This document shows positions 5,444 through 9,679 of a stretch of DNA of 9,679 bases, piece after piece (positions within the stretch are counted from its first letter, which is position 1; every line of letters starts with the position of its first letter). The stretch covers positions 1-9,679 of the forward strand of contig JAIXUR010000635.1 in the NCBI GenBank assembly GCA_027483425.1, written 5' to 3'. The stretch is from Cyanobacteriota bacterium. GTDB lineage: Bacteria > Cyanobacteriota > Cyanobacteriia > Phormidesmidales > Phormidesmidaceae. The notes under the pieces are model-generated. The model saw only the letters and a program-made list of their open reading frames with translations. It made no database searches and had not been told where the DNA came from. The position numbers and the translations under genes were made by a program.

Positions 5444-7123
5444 GTGAGTAATCTGGTTTGCTTTCCGTTTGGGGTGGGTCATGGCCAAGAAGGGCTATGC
5501 CTTGAGCTTCGCATGGGGCCACGGCGCATTGTGCTCGACTGTGGCCTGCGCGATCTGGCGGTACTGGAGGCGGCCCGCGATCGCATCGAAACCGCCGACC
5601 TGCTGTTTTGCAGTCACGCCCATAGCGACCACGCCCGTGGCCTGTGGGCCTTTAGCCAGGCCTTTCCCCAGGTGCCCATCTATGGCAGTGAGGTGACGGC
5701 CCAACTGCTGCCTCTCAACTGGCTGGGCCGCGACGTGCCCCCCCACCTGTGCCAGGCGCTGCCTTGGCAGACCCCGATCAGCTTGGCCGATGACCTGACG
5801 GTACAGCTGTGGCCGGCCGGGCACCTGCCGGGGGCCGCCTGCGCCCTGTTTACCTACCACACCCCCCAGCGCCCCTACACCGTGTTTTACACGGGCGACT
5901 TTTTTATGTCGAACTCGCGTCTGGTCGATGGCCTGCCCCTGGAGGCGCTGCGGGGCCTAAAACCCGATGTGCTGATCCTGGAAGGCAGCGCTGGCACGAC
6001 CCGCCACCCCCACCGTCGCCAGCAGGAAAGCCAGCTGGCGAGCACCCTCCACAGCCTGGTGCAGCGGGGGCGATCGGTGCTGCTGCCGACGCCGACCCTG
6101 GGCATTGGCCAGGAACTCGTCATGCTGCTGCGCAGCCACCACCAGTTCACCGGGCAAGACATTACCGTCTGGGTCGATGAAACCGTAGCGGCGGGCTGCG
6201 ACCTGTACCTAGAGCTGATGGCCACCTTCCCCAGCAGCGTGCAAAACTTTGCCCGCCACCAGTCCCTGTTTTGGGATGACCGGATTTTGCCTCGGGTGCG
6301 TCGCCTGGGGGTCGATGGCCAGCCCGAGGGCGATCGACCCTGCATTTTGATTGCCTATCGAGAGGCCGACCTCAGCGCCCACTGTCTCGCCACCGCCCAG
6401 CCCTGGACGGTGCTGCTGCCCGAGTCCTTGGCCAGTGCCATTGCCGCCACCGCCCTGGCGGACACCCGTGAGGAACCTAGCCCGACCCTGGCCTGGCTGC
6501 AAACCCTGGCTTCAGAACTGGCGTCTGAACGGATCCAGCTTGATACCTACCAGCTCACCACCCACAGCGATCGCGTCGGTACCACCCAGCTGATCCACAA
6601 CCTGCGGCCCCAGCATGTGGCCTTTGTCCACGGTAAGCCCACCCACCTGGCCGACTTGACCGGGTTAGAAGAACTCCAAACCCGCTACCAGCTCCACCTG
6701 CCCTCCGACGGTAAAGAGCTGGAGTTCCCCCTGGGCGATCGCTTTATTCAGCCCGCCGCCCCAGAACCTGTCTTTGAGGGCGAAATTACCCAGGTTGACG
6801 ACAGCGTGCTGCTGCTGCTGCCCGAAGGCCTCACCGCCGACCCCCGCTGGGCCGATCTGGCCGACACCGGCCTGGTACAAGCCCGCTGGCAGGGCAATGA
6901 CCTGGTGATTAAGGGCCTGAACCAGCGCGACCTGCTGCGCACCGTAACCAACCGCGACACCCCCTGGCAGCCCCCCAGTTGCCAGATCTGCCGCTACCAA
7001 CAGGAGGGCCGCTGCCGCAGCGCCGACTCACCCCTCCAGGGACTCCAGGTGAGCCCCGAGGGGTTGTGCTCGGCCTTTGCCCTCCAGGCGGCTGAACGTG
7101 GGGATGGCGAAGCCTTTGCCTAG
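5444..7123 (+). CDS. Beta-CASP metallo-beta-lactamase protein with Cys-rich tail
   Basis: A 559-residue metallo-beta-lactamase-fold hydrolase of the beta-CASP group (CPSF73/RNase J relatives), predicted to cut RNA or, less likely, DNA. The metal site is complete: HAHSDH at residues 58-63, His127 in GHLPGA and Asp152 in YTGDF. LILEGSAGTT (177-186, with Glu180) leads into the beta-CASP insert (about 190-365). It returns with TTHSDR (His374) and VHGKPTH (His396, His401), the usual late beta-CASP His positions. Residues 410-500 hold no domain I recognise. The tail has four cysteines (513, 516, 524, 542; spacing CxxC-x7-C-x17-C) that could bind zinc or an Fe-S cluster. The GTG at 5444 is preferred: the next ATG (5515) would remove VCFPFGVGHGQEG and the first beta strands of the fold. 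The gene follows the ndhP-like gene by 53 bp and precedes the PPC gene by 56 bp, all on one strand. Substrate unknown. Confidence 0.88.
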   Translation: MSNLVCFPFGVGHGQEGLCLELRMGPRRIVLDCGLRDLAVLEAARDRIETADLLFCSHAHSDHARGLWAFSQAFPQVPIYGSEVTAQLLPLNWLGRDVPPHLCQALPWQTPISLADDLTVQLWPAGHLPGAACALFTYHTPQRPYTVFYTGDFFMSNSRLVDGLPLEALRGLKPDVLILEGSAGTTRHPHRRQQESQLASTLHSLVQRGRSVLLPTPTLGIGQELVMLLRSHHQFTGQDITVWVDETVAAGCDLYLELMATFPSSVQNFARHQSLFWDDRILPRVRRLGVDGQPEGDRPCILIAYREADLSAHCLATAQPWTVLLPESLASAIAATALADTREEPSPTLAWLQTLASELASERIQLDTYQLTTHSDRVGTTQLIHNLRPQHVAFVHGKPTHLADLTGLEELQTRYQLHLPSDGKELEFPLGDRFIQPAAPEPVFEGEITQVDDSVLLLLPEGLTADPRWADLADTGLVQARWQGNDLVIKGLNQRDLLRTVTNRDTPWQPPSCQICRYQQEGRCRSADSPLQGLQVSPEGLCSAFALQAAERGDGEAFA

Positions 7124-7133
7124 GGGAGGGGGG

Positions 7134-7156
7134 AGTTCAAAATGCAAAGTTCAAAA
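7134..7156 (+). repeat. AT-rich GTTCAAAA repeat, copy 2
   Basis: AGTTCAAAAT occurs at 7134-7143 and 7148-7157, a 14-base period, and the following bases continue the CAAAAT theme to about 7172. The 23 bases at 7134-7156 match the reverse complement of 387-409 at 22 positions. It fills most of the 56-bp gap upstream of the PPC gene. Confidence 0.75.
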
Positions 7157-7179
7157 TCCAAAATCTAAAATTCTCTGCC

Positions 7180-7593
7180 ATGAATGCCCACTGCCTCAGA
7201 CTCGCCCCTGGCCAAGATCTCAAGCATGAGCTGCAGGCTTTTGCCGCCACTGAAGCCCTGGAGGCTGGGGTGATTGTGACGGGTTTGGGGAGCTTGACCC
7301 AGGCGGCTCTGCGCTTTGCGGCGGCGGCGGCGGCGACGGTGATCGCGGGCCCGCTGGAGCTGGTTGCCCTCAGTGGTACCCTGTCGCGCCATGGCATGCA
7401 CCTGCATGGGGCGGTGGCCGATGCCCAGGGCCGGGTCTACGGCGGCCACATCATGGCGGGCTGTCTTATTCGCACCACGGCGGAGATTGCGATCGCCCCC
7501 CTGCCTCACCTGCGCCTGGACCGTCAGTTCGACCCCCAAACGGGCTACTTGGAGCTAGTGGTTGAACCCAGCGGTGACCCCAGCGGGCCTTAA
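7180..7593 (+). CDS. PPC/DUF296 domain protein
   Basis: A 137-residue single-domain protein of the PPC (plants and prokaryotes conserved, DUF296) family. In plants this domain is fused to AT-hooks in DNA-binding proteins. Stand-alone bacterial members form trimers, and their molecular role is not established. The signature is GMHLHGAVADAQGRVYGGHI (residues 72-91) followed by GCLIRTTAEIAI. His74, His76 and His90 are at the positions that bind metal in bacterial structures. N-terminal landmarks are LAPGQDL (8-14) and VIVTGLGSL (31-39). Six consecutive GCG codons (7318-7335) encode Ala47-Ala52, a slippage-prone tract. There is no AT-hook, so DNA binding should not be assumed. The ATG at 7180 gives a full-length domain; no Shine-Dalgarno is seen. 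Its TAA overlaps that of the convergent aldo/keto reductase. Confidence 0.92.
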   Translation: MNAHCLRLAPGQDLKHELQAFAATEALEAGVIVTGLGSLTQAALRFAAAAAATVIAGPLELVALSGTLSRHGMHLHGAVADAQGRVYGGHIMAGCLIRTTAEIAIAPLPHLRLDRQFDPQTGYLELVVEPSGDPSGP

Positions 7594-8555
7594 CAATAGC
7601 CTTGGGTGAGTTGGCTGAGCTGCTCCTGCTCTTCTGGGGTGAGTTGCCAGCCTAGGGCCCCAGCATTTTGGGTGGCCTGGCGAGCATTTTTGGCACCGGG
7701 AATGGGCACCACATTGCCCTGGGCCACCAGCCAGTTGAGGGCCACCTGGGCGGGGGTGCGCTCTCGTTTCTCTGCGATCGCCTGGAGGGCCTGAATCACC
7801 GGCATCAGCTTGGTCAGACCGGCCGGGCTAAAGCGGGGGTCGAGCCAGCGGGCCCCGGCGGGCTTGAGGTTGGCCTCGGGGGTGTACTTGCCGGTGAGCA
7901 AGCCCTGGGCCAGGGGGCTATAGGCCAGAATGGTCACGCCCAGCTCTCGGGCCGTGGCCATCACCCCGCTGGTTTCGGCCCCCCGACTGAGCAGGGAGTA
8001 CTGCACCTGGTTGACCGCCAGCGGCACGCCCTGGTCGGCCAGGTAGGCGTGGGCCTCACGCATCTGCTGGGCGGAGTAGTTGCTGACCCCCACCGCGCCA
8101 ATGCGATCGCCCTTGACCGCCGTCGCCAGGGCCGCCATCAGGTCTTTTTGGCCCAGCCAAAACTCCAGCGGCCAGTGCACCTGGTACAGGGCTACTGAGG
8201 CCACCTGGAGGCGATCGAGGCTGGCGGTCAGGGCATCGGCTACGGATTGCTGAGACCATCGCCAGGGCAATGGAAAGTACTTCGTGGCAATCACCGCCTG
8301 CTGGGGGCGCTGCTGCATAAAGCGCCCAATCAGCCGCTCCGACTGGCCCAGGCCGTAGACCTCGGCGGTGTCAAACAGGGTTAGGCCCGCATCGAGGGAG
8401 GCCTCGAAGGCGGCCTGCAGATCGCTGTCGCTGTAGGCCTTGCCATAGTCCCAAAATAGCGAGTCGCCCCAGGCCCAGGTACCCACCCCTAGGGCAGGTA
8501 CGGTTGGCCCACCGGGGCCCAGGGTCAAGGTTTGCAGATCAGCGATGGGGGGCAT
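7590..8555 (-). CDS. Aldo/keto reductase, plastid At1g06690-like
   Basis: A 321-residue NADPH-dependent aldo/keto reductase. The catalytic tetrad is Asp62 and Tyr67 (FDTAEVYGLG), Lys92 (ATKYF) and His127 (YQVHWP). Further landmarks are VGVSNYSAQQM (about 156-166), AYSPLAQGLLTGKYTPE (about 213-229), ALNWLVAQGNVVPIPGAKNA (about 277-296) and the C-terminal GWQLTPEEQEQL. The LGVGTWAWGDSLFW start, the LPWRWSQQSV segment and the NVVPIPGAKNA-Q block resemble the plant chloroplast reductase At1g06690 from my memory of that family. This suggests a photosynthesis-lineage enzyme of unknown substrate. AAGGAG lies 9 bases before the ATG, a clear Shine-Dalgarno that supports the start. It is only distantly similar to the AKR at 1704-2666. 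It converges with the PPC gene, the two stop codons sharing TTAA. Confidence 0.95.
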   Translation of the reverse strand: MPPIADLQTLTLGPGGPTVPALGVGTWAWGDSLFWDYGKAYSDSDLQAAFEASLDAGLTLFDTAEVYGLGQSERLIGRFMQQRPQQAVIATKYFPLPWRWSQQSVADALTASLDRLQVASVALYQVHWPLEFWLGQKDLMAALATAVKGDRIGAVGVSNYSAQQMREAHAYLADQGVPLAVNQVQYSLLSRGAETSGVMATARELGVTILAYSPLAQGLLTGKYTPEANLKPAGARWLDPRFSPAGLTKLMPVIQALQAIAEKRERTPAQVALNWLVAQGNVVPIPGAKNARQATQNAGALGWQLTPEEQEQLSQLTQGYC

Positions 8556-8564
8556 AGGTAAAGA

Positions 8565-8570
8565 CTCCTT
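8565..8570 (-). promoter_or_regulatory. Shine-Dalgarno AAGGAG of the second AKR
   Basis: On the minus strand AAGGAG is followed by 9 bases and then the ATG at 8553-8555. It is the only strong ribosome binding site in the window; most other starts here lack one. It fixes the start of this reductase. Confidence 0.8.
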
Positions 8571-8607
8571 GAGGACAGCGGCGATCGGGGGGGGATGCCA
8601 CCGTCAT

Positions 8608-8635
8608 ATTGTAAACTTTGGTAAATGACTTTCAG
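8608..8635 (-). promoter_or_regulatory. Possible promoter of the second AKR
   Basis: On the minus strand CTGAAA (8630-8635, four of six matches to TTGACA) and TACAAT (8608-8613, five of six matches to TATAAT) are 16 bases apart. The -10 lies about 52 bases before the start codon. The arrangement is plausible for a SigA-type promoter, though the -35 is weak. Confidence 0.4.
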
Positions 8636-8646
8636 GATAGGAGTTG

Positions 8647-8667
8647 GGAGCCAGGAGCCAGGAGCCA
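8647..8667 (+). repeat. 7-bp tandem repeat, three copies
   Basis: GGAGCCA is repeated three times without interruption. Flanking bases (GGAGTTG before, GAAGTTAG after) look like diverged units. Short heptamer arrays of this style are frequent in cyanobacterial spacers and can vary in copy number by slippage. Confidence 0.75.
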
Positions 8668-8686
8668 GAAGTTAGACGGTATCCCA

Positions 8687-8710
8687 GGTAGGGGCGCAGG
8701 GCCTGCGCCC
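8687..8710 (+). repeat. GTAGGGGC-type inverted repeat, copy 2
   Basis: GGGCGCAG (8692-8699) and CTGCGCCC (8703-8710) pair perfectly around GGC. The element begins GGTAGGGGC, as does the minus-strand reading of the inverted repeat at 2904-2929. The two share the lead-in and architecture but not the arm sequence. Confidence 0.8.
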
Positions 8711-8714
8711 TTGG

Positions 8715-8732
8715 GAAGAATCAAAATTCTTC
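8715..8732 (+). repeat. AT-rich 7-bp hairpin
   Basis: GAAGAAT (8715-8721) and ATTCTTC (8726-8732) pair perfectly around CAAA. A short TTTT follows four bases later (8737-8740), which is too weak and misplaced for a clear terminator. No plus-strand gene lies upstream to terminate. It could belong to the peroxiredoxin leader or to the adjacent repeat element. Confidence 0.5.
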
Positions 8733-8796
8733 AGCATTTTCGTGGCCAGAATTATCCTGACGACGCTGCCAGACTTTGCAAGCAACCGTTCCTTGT

Positions 8797-8822
8797 TTAG
8801 TCACCCCCTGGTTAGTCACCCC
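8797..8822 (+). repeat. 11-bp direct repeat before the peroxiredoxin gene
   Basis: TTAGTCACCCC occurs at 8797-8807 and 8812-8822, a 15-bp period (about 1.5 helical turns), ending 31 bases before the ATG at 8854. The position would suit a regulator site, but direct spacer duplication is equally possible. Confidence 0.55.
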
Positions 8823-8853
8823 TAGTTAGAAAAACTACAGGATTAGATTGTCT

Positions 8854-9405
8854 ATGAACCGTCGCCGTTTGCTTCGGGCTGCCCTTGGGATTTGCTTGGC
8901 CTGGTTGAGTTGGGTGGTGAGCCCAGCCCCGGCCCTGGCCATGGGGGGAGCGCAAATTCCCCTGGGGGAGCCTGCGCCTGAGTTTGCCCTGCCCACCAAT
9001 GCGGGCGATGGGGAAATTGCCCTGGCCGACTTTCGCAATCAGTGGGTGGTGCTGTACTTTTACCCCCGCGACTTTACCTCGGGCTGCACGGTGGAAGCCC
9101 AGCGGTTTCAGCGCGATATCGCCGAATATAGGGCGCGCAATGCTCAGATCATTGGCATCAGTGCCGACAGCGTTGAATCCCATGCGGAGTTTTGCGATGC
9201 CGAAGGGCTGGAGTTTCCCCTCCTGTCTGACCCCAAGGGAACAGTCAGCAAGGCCTACGGCGCGTGGCTAGGGGCGATGTCGCTGCGGCATACCTACATT
9301 GTTGGCCCCGATGGCACCATGCAGGCCCGATTTTTGGGCGTACAGCCGGTGATTCACAGCCAGGAGGTGTTGGCGGTGCTGGACGAGTTGCAGAGCCAAG
9401 GGTAA
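8854..9405 (+). CDS. Exported PrxQ/BCP-type peroxiredoxin
   Basis: A 183-residue thiol peroxidase of the PrxQ/BCP class, reducing hydroperoxides with thioredoxin-like donors. Residues 1-29 are a signal peptide. The basic start NRRRLLR fits the RRxLL part of a Tat motif, a hydrophobic core runs from about 9 to 22, and APALA ends at a likely cleavage site after Ala29. The mature protein would act in the periplasm or thylakoid lumen. The fold begins at GEPAPEF (38-44). The peroxidatic Cys78 lies in FYPRDFTSGCT, where the common TPGCT reads TSGCT. The usual helix-2 resolving cysteine, five residues on, is Gln83. Cys114 is 36 residues after Cys78, the Cys47-Cys83 spacing of Xylella PrxQ, so it probably serves as resolving cysteine. 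HTYIVGPDG (about 149-157) is conserved. I preferred the ATG at 8854 over an in-frame TTG at 8848 that adds two residues. Divergent from the AKR; its own promoter is not evident. Confidence 0.93.
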   Translation: MNRRRLLRAALGICLAWLSWVVSPAPALAMGGAQIPLGEPAPEFALPTNAGDGEIALADFRNQWVVLYFYPRDFTSGCTVEAQRFQRDIAEYRARNAQIIGISADSVESHAEFCDAEGLEFPLLSDPKGTVSKAYGAWLGAMSLRHTYIVGPDGTMQARFLGVQPVIHSQEVLAVLDELQSQG

Positions 9406-9679
9406 CCTCCATTGTTCCCACGCTCCGCGTGGGAATGCCCCCCTGGCGCTCCCGCGCCCAGTCCCAGACGACGCTGGAGCGTCTGGGGCTGCGTCTCGAC
9501 GCTTCAGCGTCTGGACGATGAAAGGAATAGTTCATTCATTGTGATCTGCCCTACATTTCCACTGGATGCGCTGAAATTCCCCCCCGATCACCCCCCAAAG
9601 TCACCCCTTGAAAGGCCCCCTGGGAAATAAAATCTAGAACGGTGATACAGTGATGGGTCTTTGATTTGAGCCACTCTAA
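9406..9679. other. Gene-free 3' region with a hairpin chain
   Basis: After the peroxiredoxin stop come four small hairpins (9415-9511). From about 9518 the sequence is AT-richer, mixed with C-runs at 9581-9605, and holds no supported gene. A start for a gene beyond the window could be near, since the last 60 bases look promoter-like in composition, but no well-spaced promoter can be named. Confidence 0.6.
9413..9517. repeat. Chain of four short hairpins
   Basis: Four stems follow one another. TTCCCACGC/GCGTGGGAA spans 9415-9435 with loop TCC, and GGCGC/GCGCC spans 9445-9458 with loop TCCC. GACGCT/AGCGTC then appears twice, at 9470-9483 with loop GG and at 9498-9511 with loop TC. The chain starts 10 bases after the peroxiredoxin stop. 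No T-run follows, so it is not a standard terminator, although the first stem could protect or end that transcript. The motifs match dispersed repeats I recall from cyanobacterial genomes. Confidence 0.75.

Larger units (their letters stand above)
8556..8853. other. Gene-free divergent region rich in short repeats
   Basis: These 298 bp separate the minus-strand AKR from the plus-strand peroxiredoxin. Going left to right they hold the AKR ribosome site and possible promoter, a 7-bp tandem repeat (8647-8667), a GTAGGGGC-type inverted repeat (8687-8710), a 7-bp hairpin (8715-8732) and an 11-bp direct repeat (8797-8822). A 60-codon open frame at 8618-8800 reads through repeats and has no protein features. 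Confidence 0.7.

Noticed and set aside
8618..8800. A 60-codon open frame between the AKR and the peroxiredoxin
   Set aside because: It is made of the heptamer array and two hairpins, and its product has no recognisable domain or membrane segment.
8848..8853. A TTG start two codons before the peroxiredoxin ATG
   Set aside because: It adds only Met-Ser to the signal peptide and has no better ribosome site; the ATG is the simpler choice, though not proven.
9608..9633. A promoter near the window end (TTGAAA then TAAAAT)
   Set aside because: The spacing is 14 bases, too short for a standard promoter, and no downstream gene is in view.

Overview
The window looks like chromosomal DNA from a GC-rich filamentous-type cyanobacterium (a Leptolyngbya/Nodosilinea-like lineage is a guess). 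Three things point there. The palindrome GCGATCGC (HIP1) occurs 12 times in 9.7 kb. The intergenic gaps carry short inverted and direct repeats typical of cyanobacterial genomes. The protein set fits: a plastid-type aldo/keto reductase, a probable NDH-1 small subunit, and a PrxQ-type peroxiredoxin.

Layout. Positions 62-2666 hold three minus-strand genes: a YkvA-like DUF1232 membrane protein, an AI-2E/PerM-family transporter and an aldo/keto reductase. A 312-bp gene-free stretch (2667-2978) with direct repeats, a GTAGGGGC-type inverted repeat and a G-less tract precedes a plus-strand RadD-like SF2 helicase (2979-4550). The helicase ends 7 bp from the end of a minus-strand alkyladenine DNA glycosylase (4558-5211), so two probable DNA-repair genes sit tail to tail. 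Divergent from the glycosylase is a 40-codon single-membrane-span gene (5268-5390), probably ndhP. Next come a beta-CASP metallo-beta-lactamase protein with a C-terminal four-cysteine tail (5444-7123) and a PPC/DUF296 protein (7180-7593). The PPC gene overlaps the end of a second minus-strand aldo/keto reductase (7590-8555) through a shared TTAA. After a repeat-rich gap, an exported PrxQ/BCP peroxiredoxin (8854-9405) is followed by a chain of small hairpins and AT-richer gene-free sequence to the end.

The genes do not form one obvious pathway. Themes are DNA/RNA maintenance (helicase, glycosylase, beta-CASP nuclease), redox and detoxification (two aldo/keto reductases, peroxiredoxin) and membrane functions (transporter, DUF1232, NDH-1 subunit). 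I see no phage, insertion sequence, CRISPR array, tRNA or rRNA. I found no convincing new multi-gene system. The better leads are the Cys-tailed beta-CASP protein, the small NdhP-like gene, the RadD-like/glycosylase pair and a set of short repeats that recur at specific gene edges.
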